A stretch of 49,719 bases of DNA from Eubacterium sp. (GCA_022764165.1 JALERM010000167.1:1-49719), one strand, 5' to 3'. Counted from the first letter of the stretch, positions 17,465-27,046 are shown. A program made the numbers and translations. The notes: generated by a model not told the origin, from the sequence alone.

Positions 17465-18136
17465 TTATAGTTTGTGATACAGCTTCTGGCGGCTCATAAT
17501 TTTTACGCCTCCGCGAAATAATTGTACACTTCCTTCCTGCACCATCTGTTTCAGGGTGCGGCTGACAGCCTCTCTTGCGCTGCCGATGGCCCGTGCGATC
17601 TGCTCCTGCGTCATGATGATCTGATCGGAGTGACAACGGGCAGCTTCATTCAGAAGGAATTCCGCCAGACGCTGTTCCAGACTTGCAAACAAAATTTTCT
17701 GGACAGCTGCGATAATGTCTGAAAGACTTTCATTCATCGTCTTATATACAAAATTCTCCATATAAATATTTGCCGACATAATCTTCCGTACAGCACCGGT
17801 CGGCAGTATATAGACTCCACTTTCGGTTTCCACATCGATCTGCAGATCAAATGGTATGTCTGGAAGTAAACAGGAACCGGACAGCATACACAGTTCGCCT
17901 TCGTGCAGGCGGCAAACAGTCGCCTCCTTCCCATCCCCTGATACCAGATACACACGTACCGTTCCATATTTTACTAGGAACGGTCCCAGGCATTCACTGC
18001 CGTTCCCTGTAACCAGCTGACCTTCCTGATAGACCTTCCAGCTTATCTGCTGTTCCAACAGTCTTTTTTCTGTCTCATTCAAATTATTCCAAAAAGAAAA
18101 CTTTCCAAACAAAAGATCTGACTCCGCTCTCTCCAT
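17465..18136 (-). CDS. Crp/Fnr family transcriptional regulator
   Basis: 223 aa. An N-terminal cyclic-nucleotide-binding-like beta barrel spans about 20-130. The C-terminal winged helix includes MTQEQIARAIGSAREAVSRTLKQMVQEG (about 170-200), the typical Crp/Fnr recognition-helix arrangement. There is no N-terminal cysteine cluster, so an Fnr-type iron-sulfur oxygen sensor is unlikely; the effector is unknown. GGAGGGG precedes the ATG. A palindrome of the Crp/Fnr type upstream of the convergent trxA is a plausible target. Confidence 0.88.
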   Translation of the reverse strand: MERAESDLLFGKFSFWNNLNETEKRLLEQQISWKVYQEGQLVTGNGSECLGPFLVKYGTVRVYLVSGDGKEATVCRLHEGELCMLSGSCLLPDIPFDLQIDVETESGVYILPTGAVRKIMSANIYMENFVYKTMNESLSDIIAAVQKILFASLEQRLAEFLLNEAARCHSDQIIMTQEQIARAIGSAREAVSRTLKQMVQEGSVQLFRGGVKIMSRQKLYHKL

Positions 18137-18166
18137 AGCTAACCCCTCCCGGACAACATTTGTTTT

Positions 18167-18172
18167 ATTATA
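18167..18172 (-). promoter_or_regulatory. -10 element of the Crp/Fnr gene
   Basis: TATAAT on the minus strand, about 31 bp before the start codon and downstream of the rplQ terminator. No good -35 is present at the standard distance, so the promoter may need an activator or be weak. Confidence 0.4.
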
Positions 18173-18202
18173 ACAGAATTTTTAGCTGTTTACCAGTGAA
18201 TG

Positions 18203-18230
18203 AAAAAAGCCCCCGGAAAAATCCGGGGGC
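18203..18230 (-). terminator. Terminator of the alpha (rpmJ-rplQ) operon
   Basis: GCCCCCGGA (18209-18217) pairs perfectly with TCCGGGGGC (18222-18230) around a 4-nt loop. The minus-strand stem is followed by TTTTTT. It lies 12 nt after the rplQ stop and ends the ribosomal superoperon. Confidence 0.95.
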
Positions 18231-18242
18231 AAATACTGCATC

Positions 18243-18779
18243 TTATACCAGCTCAAGAACTACTTCCATTGCTGCATCGCCTTTACGAGGTCCGATTTTG
18301 ATGATTCTTGTGTAACCACCATTACGTCCTGCATATTTTGGAGCGATTTCAGTAAACATTTTATCTACCATGTCTACTTCTTTTGTATTTTTCTTTCTTC
18401 CTGCTGCTTCAGTCGGAACAGATTTTACTGGATAGAATACTTTCAGCATCTGACGTCTTGCATGCAGTCTGGACGGAGCATCTTTGGTAATTTCCTTCTG
18501 TACTTCATCGTATACAGTTACTTTCTTACCATCTTTAACTTCTTTTACTCTCTTTCCATCAGCATCTTTACGCGGAACTTTTGCTGTAACAGTAATTTTT
18601 TCAAAGTTGTCTTTTTCTTTTACTGCCAGAGCAATCAGTCCTTCAGCTACTTTACGGATTTCTTTTGCTTTGGATTCTGTTGTCACGATTTTTCCGTGAT
18701 ACAGAAGATTTGTTACCTGGTTTCTGATTAATGCTTTTCTCTGATCAGATGTTCTGCTCAGTTTTCTATATCCTGCCAT
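18243..18779 (-). CDS. rplQ: 50S ribosomal protein L17, extended form
   Basis: 178 aa against about 115-130 in Escherichia coli and Bacillus. The L17 core is clear: [21 protein letters not shown], then HARRQM, and a C-terminal [21 protein letters not shown]. Extra length comes from a charged segment at about 65-95 ([17 protein letters not shown]) and from an insertion near [15 protein letters not shown]17 sits near the peptide exit tunnel of the large subunit. The start at 18779 has GGAGG upstream. It is the last gene of the operon. Confidence 0.95.
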   Translation of the reverse strand: MAGYRKLSRTSDQRKALIRNQVTNLLYHGKIVTTESKAKEIRKVAEGLIALAVKEKDNFEKITVTAKVPRKDADGKRVKEVKDGKKVTVYDEVQKEITKDAPSRLHARRQMLKVFYPVKSVPTEAAGRKKNTKEVDMVDKMFTEIAPKYAGRNGGYTRIIKIGPRKGDAAMEVVLELV

Positions 18780-18915
18780 TATATTTTCCTCCATTTGTGG
18801 AACAATATATCATGCTTCTTCGGACTTACTGATATACTGCTTTCTATTCTACAAATTTTACTTTACCCTACCGTTTTATCCGGCAGTCGCAGCCTGCCAA
18901 AGGCATCACTGCATT

Positions 18916-19875
18916 TTATTCTTCACCGGGATTCAGCTGAAGTCCCAGCTCTTTCAGCTTAGCCAGCACTTCTTCCAGAGATTTACGACCCAGGTTACGA
19001 ACCTTCATCATATCTTCGGAAGTTCTGTTGCAAAGCTCTTCAACGGTATTGATACCTGCTCTCTTCAGACAGTTGTAGGAACGAACAGACAGCTCCAGCT
19101 CATCGATATTCATTTCCAGAACTTTTTCTTTTTCATTATCTTCTTTCTCAATCATGACTTCTGCAGTCTTGGCATTCTCAGAAAGATCAATGAAAAGTTT
19201 GAGATGCTCGCTCAATACCTTGGCAGCCAGGCTGACTGCCTCATCCGGATCCAGTGTTCCTTTTGTATATACATCCAGTGTCAGTTTATCAAAGTCAGTA
19301 ATCTGACCAACACGGGTGTTCTCTACCGTAAGGTTTACACGTTCTACCGGTGTATAGATAGAATCCACAGCAATCACACCGATTGCCATATCATCTGTCT
19401 TGCCTTTTTCTGCACTGACATAACCACGACCCTTTGTAATGGTGATTTCCATATACAATTTGCTGTCCGGTCCGCCGTTCAGAGTGGCGATTACTTGATT
19501 AGGATTCATAATTTCGATATCCTGATCAACCTGGATATCAGAAGCCCGTACCACGCCTTCGCCTTCATATTCGATATATGCAATCTTCGGATCATTGCTC
19601 TCGCTGGTATTGCGAATAGCAAGACTCTTCAGATTCATGATAATCTCAGTAACATCTTCTTTGACGCCTGGAATAGAACTGAATTCGTGCAGAACGCCTT
19701 CAATTTTAACCTGGCTTACTGCTGCTCCCGGCAGGGAAGACAACATAATTCTTCTCAGGGAATTTCCCAGAGTAGTACCGTAACCTCTTTCCAGCGGTTC
19801 TACGACAAATCTGCCGTACTTTTTATCATCGGAAATTTCTGTGATCTCAATTTTTGGTTTGTTAAAATCAAACAT
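18916..19875 (-). CDS. rpoA: RNA polymerase alpha subunit
   Basis: 319 aa. The N-terminal dimerisation domain includes [30 protein letters not shown]. The C-terminal domain, which contacts DNA UP elements and activators, has [22 protein letters not shown] and [14 protein letters not shown]. The ATG at 19875 has GGAGGG 6 nt upstream; an in-frame start 8 codons earlier would overlap the site. It has its usual place between rpsD and rplQ. The 74-bp gap after rpsD holds a hairpin (GAGCTGC/GCAGCTC). Confidence 0.98.
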   Translation of the reverse strand: MFDFNKPKIEITEISDDKKYGRFVVEPLERGYGTTLGNSLRRIMLSSLPGAAVSQVKIEGVLHEFSSIPGVKEDVTEIIMNLKSLAIRNTSESNDPKIAYIEYEGEGVVRASDIQVDQDIEIMNPNQVIATLNGGPDSKLYMEITITKGRGYVSAEKGKTDDMAIGVIAVDSIYTPVERVNLTVENTRVGQITDFDKLTLDVYTKGTLDPDEAVSLAAKVLSEHLKLFIDLSENAKTAEVMIEKEDNEKEKVLEMNIDELELSVRSYNCLKRAGINTVEELCNRTSEDMMKVRNLGRKSLEEVLAKLKELGLQLNPGEE

Positions 19876-19949
19876 TCCAAGCCCTCCTTCTCGGGACATT
19901 TAGTTTCACTGAGGGTAACCAGAGCTGCAATATATGCAGCAGCTCTTTA

Positions 19950-20543
19950 TTATTTGGAATACAACTCGACGATAAGCATTTCGTTTACAGGTACGTCAAT
20001 TGCATCTCTTGCAGGAGCTTCTTTAACAGTTCCTTTTAATGCTTCCTGATCAACATCCAGCCATTCCGGAACCAGTCTTCCGCCAGTTACTTCCAGAATG
20101 TCTTTATATCTCTGAGAACCTTTTTTAGCCTCTTTGATTTCGATCTGATCACCAGCTTTTACCTGATAGGAAGGAATGTTAACCTGTTTACCATTCACCA
20201 GTACATGTTTGTGGTCAACGATCTGACGAGCTTCTTTTCTTGTTCTTGCAAAACCAAGACGGAAAATAACATTATCCAGTCTCATTTCCAGCATAGTCAT
20301 CAGGTTGGTACCAGTCATTCCCGGCATTCTATCAGCTTTTTCATAATAGTTACGGAAAGGTTTTTCCAGAACACCATAGATGAATTTTGCTTTCTGTTTT
20401 TCTCTCAGCTGCAGACCGTACTCAGACATTTTACGGTTTGCTCTTTTCAGCTGTCTTGTGGATTTTTTATCAATTCCCAAATAGATCGGATCCAGACCAA
20501 GGGATCTGCATCTTTTCAGTACAGGTACTCTATTTACTGCCAT
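19950..20543 (-). CDS. rpsD: 30S ribosomal protein S4
   Basis: 197 aa. The S4 RNA-binding domain includes LDNVIFRLGFARTRKEARQIVDHKHVLVNGK. The N-terminus has only one cysteine (C12), so this is the zinc-free form. S4 is a primary 16S rRNA binder, and in many bacteria it represses its own operon by binding a leader RNA. That is relevant to the structured leader found before rpmJ. AGGAGG precedes the ATG. Confidence 0.98.
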   Translation of the reverse strand: MAVNRVPVLKRCRSLGLDPIYLGIDKKSTRQLKRANRKMSEYGLQLREKQKAKFIYGVLEKPFRNYYEKADRMPGMTGTNLMTMLEMRLDNVIFRLGFARTRKEARQIVDHKHVLVNGKQVNIPSYQVKAGDQIEIKEAKKGSQRYKDILEVTGGRLVPEWLDVDQEALKGTVKEAPARDAIDVPVNEMLIVELYSK

Positions 20544-20561
20544 AATCTACGACCTCCTAAA

Positions 20562-20954
<393 letters not shown>

Positions 20955-21048
20955 TTTAAAAACTAACCTACACTTTCTTATATTCTTTTTAATGGTTACA
21001 ATTCTTTATCAAGCTGCCTTTATCCGGCATTCTTCTGTCACCCGAAAA

Positions 21049-21417
21049 TTATTTTTTCTTGTTAGCAACAGTTCTCTTTGGACCTTTTCTGGTTCTTGCG
21101 TTTGTTTTGGTCTTCTGACCACGAACCGGCAGGCTCTTTCTATGACGGATTCCTCTGTAGCATCCGATTTCCTGCAGACGTTTGATGTTCATAGCGATTT
21201 CTCTTCTAAGATCACCTTCAACGGTCTGAGTCTCGTCGATTACAGCACTGATTCTTTTTACTTCTTCGTCTGTGATATCTCTCACACGGGTATTCGGGTC
21301 AACATTAGCTTCTTTCAGAATACGGTTAGCACTTGTTCTTCCGATTCCGTAAATATAAGTCAATCCGATTTCAATACGTTTTTCTCTTGGTAAGTCTACA
21401 CCAGCAATACGTGCCAT
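21049..21417 (-). CDS. rpsM: 30S ribosomal protein S13
   Basis: 122 aa from ATG 21417, which has GGAGG 8 nt upstream. It begins [26 protein letters not shown] and ends in the basic tail [18 protein letters not shown], which contacts P-site tRNA. It lies in the 30S head. It follows rpmJ after an unusually long gap of 347 bp with several hairpins. Confidence 0.98.
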   Translation of the reverse strand: MARIAGVDLPREKRIEIGLTYIYGIGRTSANRILKEANVDPNTRVRDITDEEVKRISAVIDETQTVEGDLRREIAMNIKRLQEIGCYRGIRHRKSLPVRGQKTKTNARTRKGPKRTVANKKK

Positions 21418-21764
21418 GTATTTTTCCTCCATTTTCTTCCTGATCAGTACGCAGCCCATATGCCTCGCATATGCCTGAAATGATGTGCTCCTGATCGTAT
21501 TAATATTTTCCTAATTGGGATGCCGGTATGTGAGCATCCAGCCATGGAATCCCATGACCTTTCCGGCTGAGCCGGTATTAAGCAATATTATAAGGGATGC
21601 GCGCCCTGGGCGTCATCCGCCGGAGGCTCCCCGGTACACCACGCCGGAGTTCTCACATTATAATATTTAAACAGTACAACACATCCAGATGTGTCCTACT
21701 GCAGCCGCACTTAAATTTGAAGTTTTTTAACTTCTTTCAAACAAAAACTACTAATATGACGGTA
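21418..21764 (-). other. 347-bp structured spacer between rpmJ and rpsM
   Basis: No coding region is visible. Hairpins on the transcribed strand include GAAGTT-AAAA-AACTTC (near 21719-21735), ACACAT-CTGG-ATGTGT (near 21680-21696), CCGGCT-C-AGCCGG (near 21562-21576), CATGG-GATT-CCATG (near 21543-21557) and CATATGC-GAG-GCATATG (near 21457-21475). A GC-rich element with ATCCGCCGGAGGCT lies at 21615-21628. I see no complete promoter. It could be a leader controlling rpsM or a degenerate repeat insertion. Confidence 0.6.
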
Positions 21765-21878
21765 TTAGCCCTGTCTCTGTTTGTGTTTTGGATTCTCGCA
21801 GATTACTCTGATGCTTCCTTTTCTTTTAATGATTTTGCATTTTTCACAGATAGGTTTAACAGATGATCTAACTTTCAT
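21765..21878 (-). CDS. rpmJ: 50S ribosomal protein L36
   Basis: 37 aa. It begins [15 protein letters not shown] and carries the zinc ligands C11, C14, C27 and H32 (C+ form). It is one of the smallest ribosomal proteins and binds 23S rRNA. GGAGG lies 7 nt before the ATG. It is the first gene of the alpha operon here, because infA upstream is followed by a terminator and a new promoter precedes this gene. Confidence 0.96.
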   Translation of the reverse strand: MKVRSSVKPICEKCKIIKRKGSIRVICENPKHKQRQG

Positions 21879-22061
21879 TGGAATCCTCCTTTCCTCTCTC
21901 TAGGCCGAATGGCCATAGTGGTATCCCTTGCGGGTTTCCTTTCTTACGGCCGTATGGCCGTAGTGGTATCCCCTTGGGGATTTCCTCTCTCTGGGCCGAA
22001 TGGCCCCGGTGTGAAAACTTTTGTTTTTAAGCACAAAAAAATAACCTTTCACAAAAGTTCG
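21879..22061 (-). promoter_or_regulatory. Alpha-operon leader with a 45-46-nt tandem hairpin repeat
   Basis: The predicted 5' leader of rpmJ is about 183 nt. Units start at 21903, 21948 and 21994 on the plus strand, each beginning with GGCCGWATGGCC, so the period is 45-46 nt with about 2.3 copies. On the transcript each unit forms a GGCC hairpin and, in the complete copies, a CCC-GGG hairpin; a purine-rich GAGGAAA/AAGGAAA stretch separates the units. The last unit runs directly into the true ribosome binding site. The 5' part contains another pairing, ACTTTTG with CAAAAGT. This is a candidate site of autogenous control. Confidence 0.65.
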
Positions 22062-22067
22062 TTTTAT

Positions 22068-22096
22068 AGTATATCACCTTGTATCTTGAAATGCAA
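22068..22096 (-). promoter_or_regulatory. Promoter of the rpmJ-rplQ operon
   Basis: On the minus strand: -35 TTGCAT (22091-22096), 17-bp spacer, -10 TATACT (22068-22073). A TG one base before the -10 makes it an extended -10 promoter. It lies just after the infA terminator and explains how the alpha operon is expressed separately. Confidence 0.85.
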
Positions 22097-22130
22097 GCAG
22101 ATTTTCGGGGTTTTTTAAAGTTTTTACACT

Positions 22131-22165
22131 AAAAAGAAGCTGTATGATACATATACAGCTTCTTT
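22131..22165 (-). terminator. Terminator after infA
   Basis: GAAGCTGTAT (22136-22145) pairs with ATACAGCTTC (22153-22162). The minus-strand stem is followed by TTTTT. It begins about 10 nt beyond the infA stop and divides the S10-spc cluster from the alpha operon. Confidence 0.9.
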
Positions 22166-22172
22166 CTAAAAC

Positions 22173-22391
22173 TTATTTATCACGCCAGATGATTCTGCCC
22201 TTTGTCAGATCATACGGTGACAGTTCCATGGTAACTTTATCTCCCGGAAGGATACGAATGAAGTTCATTCGAAGCTTTCCGCTGATGTGTGCCAGTACCA
22301 CATGTTTATTCTCCAGTTCAACCTTGAACATTGCGTTTGGCAATTTTTCAAGGACTGTTCCTTCAACTTCAATAACATCTGCCTTTGACAT
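22173..22391 (-). CDS. infA: Translation initiation factor IF-1
   Basis: 72 aa, standard length: [26 protein letters not shown] then [30 protein letters not shown]. It is a single OB-fold that binds the 30S A site during initiation. GGAGG lies 7 nt before the ATG, which comes one nucleotide after the stop of the KOW gene. It is the last gene of the long transcript and is followed by a strong terminator. Confidence 0.98.
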   Translation of the reverse strand: MSKADVIEVEGTVLEKLPNAMFKVELENKHVVLAHISGKLRMNFIRILPGDKVTMELSPYDLTKGRIIWRDK

Positions 22392-22392
22392 A

Positions 22393-22659
22393 TTATAACC
22401 TCCCATAATCTTTTCTTACTTTGATGACATCTGAATCCTGTATCTTATTTCCCCCGGACAGGATATTCTCTATCCACAGGGGGATTCTGTGGTCAATCTG
22501 AACATGTTTCCTTTTTTTCCGCTTGGGCTTCTCCATGGTGCGATACTTCCCGTCGACCAGGTATACGTATTGCTCATCCACAGCGGATACCAGATATATT
22601 TTTCCCTTATCATGACCAGCAAGGGATTTGGCCATCATGCCGATACTAAACTCTTCCAT
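22393..22659 (-). CDS. KOW-domain RNA-binding protein (L14e-like)
   Basis: 88 aa. The first 40 residues form a KOW motif ([29 protein letters not shown]). A very basic stretch follows ([11 protein letters not shown]). In Clostridia this small protein is encoded between map and infA, and it is presumed to bind RNA or the ribosome; its function is not established. The ATG at 22659 has GAGGTG nearby and lies inside the end of map (15-bp overlap), so translation is coupled. Confidence 0.85.
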   Translation of the reverse strand: MEEFSIGMMAKSLAGHDKGKIYLVSAVDEQYVYLVDGKYRTMEKPKRKKRKHVQIDHRIPLWIENILSGGNKIQDSDVIKVRKDYGRL

Positions 22660-22672
22660 TCGCCACCTCTGT

Positions 22673-23452
22673 TCACACAAGCCCAAATGTATCATATGGT
22701 TTGGTTAATGTCAGAATTTCAGGTTCTCCGTCCGTGATTAACACAGTGTTTTCATAATGAGCAGACAAGCTCTCATCTTCTGTGACTACTGTCCAGTCAT
22801 CATCCAGCCAGCACACATCCGGACGACCAATGTTGATCATCGGTTCAATTGCCAGTGTCATTCCAGGCACCAGACGAAGTCCTCTGCGCCGCTGAGCAAA
22901 GTTTGGAATCTGTGGATCTTCATGAAGACTTGTACCGATTCCATGTCCCACCAGATCTCTTACAACACCATATCCAAAGCTTTCTGCATAAGCACCGATA
23001 GCCGCAGAAATCTCATGAAGGTGGTGACCGGCTTTCGCATACTTGATTCCTTCAAAGAAACTCTGACGCGTCACATCGATCAGCTGTTTTGCTTCCCTGC
23101 TGATTTCACCCACAGCATGGGTACGTGCCGCATCGGAATGATATCCTTTATAAATCAATCCGGCATCAAGGCTGACAATATCCCCTTCCTTAAGAATTCT
23201 CTTTTTGGAGGGAATTCCGTGTACTACCTCATCATTCACTGATACACAAATGGATGCGGGGTAACCATTGTAATGAAGGAAATTGGGTGTACATCCAAAA
23301 CTGCGGATAATTACCTCACCCAAATGATCGATTTCCCAGGTTGAAATCCCTGGTCTGATTGCTGCGGCAAGTTCATCATGAACTTTTTCCAGCAAATGGC
23401 CGGCTTCCCTCATCAATTCTATTTCCCTGGCAGTCTTTATTGATACAGACAT
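22673..23452 (-). CDS. map: Type I methionine aminopeptidase
   Basis: 259 aa. It removes the N-terminal methionine from nascent proteins. The dinuclear metal ligands are all present: Asp in VSLDAGL, Asp in SDAART, His in LVGHGIGTSLHEDP, Glu in LAIEPM, and Glu in SAHYENTV. It follows adk by 3 bp, with its GGAG inside the last adk codons. The adk-map pair after secY is a standard Firmicutes arrangement. Confidence 0.97.
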   Translation of the reverse strand: MSVSIKTAREIELMREAGHLLEKVHDELAAAIRPGISTWEIDHLGEVIIRSFGCTPNFLHYNGYPASICVSVNDEVVHGIPSKKRILKEGDIVSLDAGLIYKGYHSDAARTHAVGEISREAKQLIDVTRQSFFEGIKYAKAGHHLHEISAAIGAYAESFGYGVVRDLVGHGIGTSLHEDPQIPNFAQRRRGLRLVPGMTLAIEPMINIGRPDVCWLDDDWTVVTEDESLSAHYENTVLITDGEPEILTLTKPYDTFGLV

Positions 23453-23455
23453 GTT

Positions 23456-24100
23456 TTACGCTCCTAAGATTTTGGTAATCGCCTGGAACACATCTTCCAG
23501 ATTCTGTGTTCCATCAACTTCTACCAGTACACCTTCTTTACCGTAGAAGTCGATCAACGGCTGTGTTTGTTCATGATATACAGTCAGACGTTTCTGCACA
23601 GTTTCCGGCTTGTCATCATCACGAAGTACAAGCTTTGCGCCACACACATCACATACATCTTCCACCTTCGGTGCATTGTATACGATATGATATGTGGATC
23701 CACATGCAAGACACGCACGACGTCCGCCCATACGTGTGACAATGTTTTCATCCGGAACTTCTACGTTGATTGCATAGTCAATTGTTGTTCCCAGTTTTTC
23801 CAGTGCTGCTTTCAGTGCTTCCGCCTGTGGAATTGTTCTTGGGAAACCATCCAATACATATCCATTACTGCAGTCTTCCTGCTGAATACGGTCAACAACC
23901 AGATCACAGGTCAGTTCATCCGGAACCAGAAGTCCCTGTTCCATATAGCTTTTTGCTTTATTTCCCAGCTCAGTACCATTCTTGATATTTGCACGGAAAA
24001 TATCTCCTGTGGAGATGTGCGGAATACCGTATTTTTCAGCAATTTTTTTCGCCTGAGTACCTTTTCCGGCGCCAGGTGCGCCCAACATAATTAATTTCAT
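23456..24100 (-). CDS. adk: Adenylate kinase, zinc-LID type
   Basis: 214 aa. It interconverts 2 ADP with ATP plus AMP. The P-loop is GAPGAGKGT (about 7-15), the AMP-binding region is STGDIFR, and DGFPRT is conserved. The LID domain carries a four-cysteine zinc site: C130, C133, C150, C153, typical of Gram-positive enzymes. It follows secY after 75 bp that contain a strong hairpin. Confidence 0.97.
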   Translation of the reverse strand: MKLIMLGAPGAGKGTQAKKIAEKYGIPHISTGDIFRANIKNGTELGNKAKSYMEQGLLVPDELTCDLVVDRIQQEDCSNGYVLDGFPRTIPQAEALKAALEKLGTTIDYAINVEVPDENIVTRMGGRRACLACGSTYHIVYNAPKVEDVCDVCGAKLVLRDDDKPETVQKRLTVYHEQTQPLIDFYGKEGVLVEVDGTQNLEDVFQAITKILGA

Positions 24101-24147
24101 CTTTCATCCTCTCCTGTTATCATTGTATTTTGTTTATATAGCACTTT

Positions 24148-24175
24148 AAGGCTGTGGCGAAAACGCCACAACCTT
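24148..24175 (-). other. Strong hairpin between secY and adk
   Basis: On the transcribed strand AAGGTTGTGGCG-TTTT-CGCCACAGCCTT forms 11 pairs with one mismatch. No T tract follows (AAAGTGC), so it is not a classical terminator. It may be an mRNA processing or stability element that sets adk levels relative to the ribosomal genes. Confidence 0.55.
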
Positions 24176-25492
24176 TTAGTCATTTAAAAAACCTTTGTAG
24201 TTTCTCACCAGCATCATAGACTCAATCTGCTTCAATGTTTCAAGGACAACACCCACAATAATAATGATAGATGTTCCGCCGAAAGAAACATTAGCTCCGA
24301 ATACACCATTGAAGAAGAATGGAATGACTGCGACAATGGTAAGTCCGGCAGCACCGATGAAAATAATGTAGTTCAACAAATTGGTCAGGTAATCAACGGT
24401 TGGTTTTCCAGGACGAATACCAGGAATGAATCCACCCTGCTTTTTCATATTATCCGCAACTTCCAGAGGATTGAAAGTAATGGATGTATAGAAATATGCG
24501 AAGAAAATTACCATCACAATGTAGAAAATCAGACCGATTGAATATACAGGCTGATTAATGTTAAACCAGTTATTACTGTTCATGCAGGCCATAATTTTGC
24601 TTCCCCATCCTGTTCCTCCGGACTTACCGAGGAATGTGGCAATAACACTTGGGAAAGACATAATTGACGATGCAAAGATGACTGGAATTACGCCGGCTGT
24701 ATTTACTTTTAAAGGAATATGGCTGGACTGTCCGCCCATCATTTTTCTTCCCTGTACCTTTTTTGAATACTGAACAGGAATTCTTCTCTCTGCTCCATTC
24801 AGAATCAAAACCAGAATAACAACTGCAACGATCACAGCCATAATGATAACTGCAGCAAGAATACCCTTGGCAATGATTTTTCCTTTAATAAACGTTTCGT
24901 AGAGAGTTACCATATCACTCGGGATACGGGATACAATATTAATCAAGAGGACTATAGAAATACCGTTTCCAACGCCCTTTTCATTAATCTGCTCACCAAC
25001 CCACATCAAGAATGCAGAGCCGGCTGTCAGTGCAGCTACTACAACTGTTATTTTAGCAAAACTATTGTCAGGAATCAATCCTTTATTACCAAAACCGATT
25101 GCCATTGCAACAGATTCAAAAAGAGCAAGACCAACAGTTACATATCGGGTAATGGCACCGATTTTCTTTCTGCCGTCTTCTCCATCTCTCTGCATTTCCT
25201 CCAGTTTCGGAATAGCAATGGTAAGCAGCTGCATGATAATGCTGGATGTAATATAGGGCGTGATACTCAATGCAAAAATAGACATCTGTGAGAATGATCC
25301 ACCTGTAAATGCATCCAGAAAATTAAAAGAATCTCCAGTCTGGCTGTCAAACCACTGCTGGAAATAACTGCTGTCTACACCAGGTACCGGCAGCTGTGAG
25401 CCAATTCTCACAACTACCAGCATCATTAACACGTAGAAGATCCTATGTCTGACATCTTTCACTTTAAACGCATTCTGAAGAGTCTTTAACAT
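24176..25492 (-). CDS. secY: Protein translocase subunit SecY
   Basis: 438 aa with ten membrane helices. The first is around FYVLMMLVVVRIGSQLPVPG, the plug and lateral-gate region follows (DAFTGGSFSQMSIFALSITPYITSSIIMQLL), and the ribosome-facing loops include ERRIPVQYSKK and GFIPGIRPGKPT. It forms the SecYEG channel for protein export and membrane insertion. GAGGTG lies before the ATG. It has its usual place between rplO and adk. Confidence 0.98.
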   Translation of the reverse strand: MLKTLQNAFKVKDVRHRIFYVLMMLVVVRIGSQLPVPGVDSSYFQQWFDSQTGDSFNFLDAFTGGSFSQMSIFALSITPYITSSIIMQLLTIAIPKLEEMQRDGEDGRKKIGAITRYVTVGLALFESVAMAIGFGNKGLIPDNSFAKITVVVAALTAGSAFLMWVGEQINEKGVGNGISIVLLINIVSRIPSDMVTLYETFIKGKIIAKGILAAVIIMAVIVAVVILVLILNGAERRIPVQYSKKVQGRKMMGGQSSHIPLKVNTAGVIPVIFASSIMSFPSVIATFLGKSGGTGWGSKIMACMNSNNWFNINQPVYSIGLIFYIVMVIFFAYFYTSITFNPLEVADNMKKQGGFIPGIRPGKPTVDYLTNLLNYIIFIGAAGLTIVAVIPFFFNGVFGANVSFGGTSIIIIVGVVLETLKQIESMMLVRNYKGFLND

Positions 25493-25503
25493 CAGATCAC
25501 CTC

Positions 25504-25938
25504 TTACTCTACTGTTCCACCTGCTGCTTCAATTTTTGCTTTAGCACCTTCGCTTACGGCGGTAACTTTTACAGTTAATTTTTTGGTCAGTTCACCGTTA
25601 CCAAGGATTTTAACACCGTCTTTTGGATTGCAGATAACTCCACTTTCAACCAGTGTAGCGATGGTAACAACTGTACCGTCTTCAAATCTGTTCAGAGCCT
25701 CAACATTGATACCAACGATTTCTTTAGTATTTCTGTTGTGGAAACCTCTCTTAGGAAGTCTTCTATATAAAGGCATCTGTCCACCTTCAAAACCTGGTCT
25801 TGGAGCTCCGGAACGAGCTTTCTGACCTTTGTGTCCTTTACCAGCTGTTTTGCCATTTCCTGAACCATGTCCACGGCCTCTGCGGAAATCATCACTCTGT
25901 CTGGAACCTTCAGCAGGTCTTAAATTAGATAAATCCAT
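25504..25938 (-). CDS. rplO: 50S ribosomal protein L15
   Basis: 144 aa from ATG 25938, with GGAGG 8 nt upstream. It contains the glycine-rich N-terminal region [26 protein letters not shown] and [20 protein letters not shown]. It reaches into the large-subunit core and aids late assembly. Confidence 0.98.
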   Translation of the reverse strand: MDLSNLRPAEGSRQSDDFRRGRGHGSGNGKTAGKGHKGQKARSGAPRPGFEGGQMPLYRRLPKRGFHNRNTKEIVGINVEALNRFEDGTVVTIATLVESGVICNPKDGVKILGNGELTKKLTVKVTAVSEGAKAKIEAAGGTVE

Positions 25939-25960
25939 TGTGGCACCTCCTTCTATTTCT

Positions 25961-26134
25961 TTACACTTCTTCAACTTTTACCAGATGCTGCACCTGTTTG
26001 ATCATACCTCTTGTTGCTGCATTGTCCGGCAGTTCAACAGTTTTGTGCAGTTTCTTCAGTCCCAAAGCTTCAACTGTTCTTTTATGTTTTGGAACTGCAC
26101 CGATTGTAGATTTCACTAATGTAATTCTTAACAT
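25961..26134 (-). CDS. rpmD: 50S ribosomal protein L30
   Basis: 57 aa: [29 protein letters not shown]. The in-frame codons upstream of ATG 26134 lack a site, while GGAGG lies just before this ATG. It is a small two-domain 23S rRNA binder, placed between rpsE and rplO as usual. Confidence 0.96.
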   Translation of the reverse strand: MLRITLVKSTIGAVPKHKRTVEALGLKKLHKTVELPDNAATRGMIKQVQHLVKVEEV

Positions 26135-26147
26135 TTTCCAGTCCTCC

Positions 26148-26657
26148 TTAAGCAAAGATCTCTTCTACAGATTTGCCGCGAAGTCTAGCTACCTCTTCCG
26201 GTGTCTTTAACTGACTTAAACCTGCGATTGTAGCAAGTACAACGTTCTGTTTATTTCTGGAACCCATACATTTTGTACGGATGTTTTTGATACCTGCCAG
26301 TTCGATTACGGCACGAGCCGGACCACCGGCAATTACACCAGTACCTTCAGGTGCTTTCTTCAGCAGCATTTCTGCGCTTCCGAATTTACCTGTATAGTCG
26401 TGTGTAATACTGTTGTTCTCATCTCTTGCTACAGTAACTAATTTTTTCATAGCATCTTCTTTTCCTTTGCGGATAGCTTCAGGAATTTCAGCTGCTTTAC
26501 CAAGTCCGGCACCAACATGTCCGTTACCGTCTCCAACAACTACCAGAGCAGTAAAACGCATATTACGTCCGCCCTTTACTACTTTTGTTACACGTTTGAT
26601 AGTAACTACTTTTTCCTGCAATTCCAGCTGACTTGCATCGATGATTTCATGTCTCAT
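26148..26657 (-). CDS. rpsE: 30S ribosomal protein S5
   Basis: 169 aa. It carries the S5 RNA-binding domain ([31 protein letters not shown]) and the C-terminal domain with [17 protein letters not shown]. It helps maintain decoding fidelity and mRNA helicase activity. GGGAGGAG precedes the ATG. Confidence 0.98.
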   Translation of the reverse strand: MRHEIIDASQLELQEKVVTIKRVTKVVKGGRNMRFTALVVVGDGNGHVGAGLGKAAEIPEAIRKGKEDAMKKLVTVARDENNSITHDYTGKFGSAEMLLKKAPEGTGVIAGGPARAVIELAGIKNIRTKCMGSRNKQNVVLATIAGLSQLKTPEEVARLRGKSVEEIFA

Positions 26658-26677
26658 GTGTTTTGCTCCTCCCTTTC

Positions 26678-27046
26678 CTAGAATTCCAGTCCAGCTTCTC
26701 TTGCTGCATCAGCAAGGGCTTTTACTTTACCATGGTATACGAATCCACCTCTGTCAAATACAACAGATGTGATTCCGCTTTCAACTGCTTTCTTTCCGAT
26801 CACAGTTCCAAGGTAAGCTGCAGCTTCTACTGTATTGGTATGTTCCAGTTCTGCTTTTACGTCTTTCTGAAGAGTAGAAGCGGAAACCAATGTTTTTCCA
26901 ACTGTATCATCAATGATCTGTGCGTACATATGATTGTTGCTTCTGAATACGGCCAGACGTGGTCTTTCAGCTGTTCCAACGATATGATGACGCATTCTTC
27001 TATGCTTTTTAGCGCGAACTTCCGCTCTTGATACTTTACTAATCAT
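26678..27046 (-). CDS. rplR: 50S ribosomal protein L18
   Basis: 122 aa: [36 protein letters not shown]. It binds 5S rRNA together with L5. ATG 27046 was chosen over the in-frame GTG two codons upstream because it has the better spacing to GGAG. Confidence 0.97.
   Translation of the reverse strand: MISKVSRAEVRAKKHRRMRHHIVGTAERPRLAVFRSNNHMYAQIIDDTVGKTLVSASTLQKDVKAELEHTNTVEAAAYLGTVIGKKAVESGITSVVFDRGGFVYHGKVKALADAAREAGLEF

Noticed and set aside
17079-17636. Minus-strand frame of 185 codons over trxA and the regulator end
   Set aside because: It is antisense to trxA and overlaps the HTH region of the Crp/Fnr gene out of frame; both real genes have motifs and ribosome binding sites.
21879-22061. 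CRISPR-like reading of the tandem repeats before rpmJ
   Set aside because: The repeats are directly adjacent with a period of 45-46 bp and no variable spacers of constant length; they sit in an mRNA leader.
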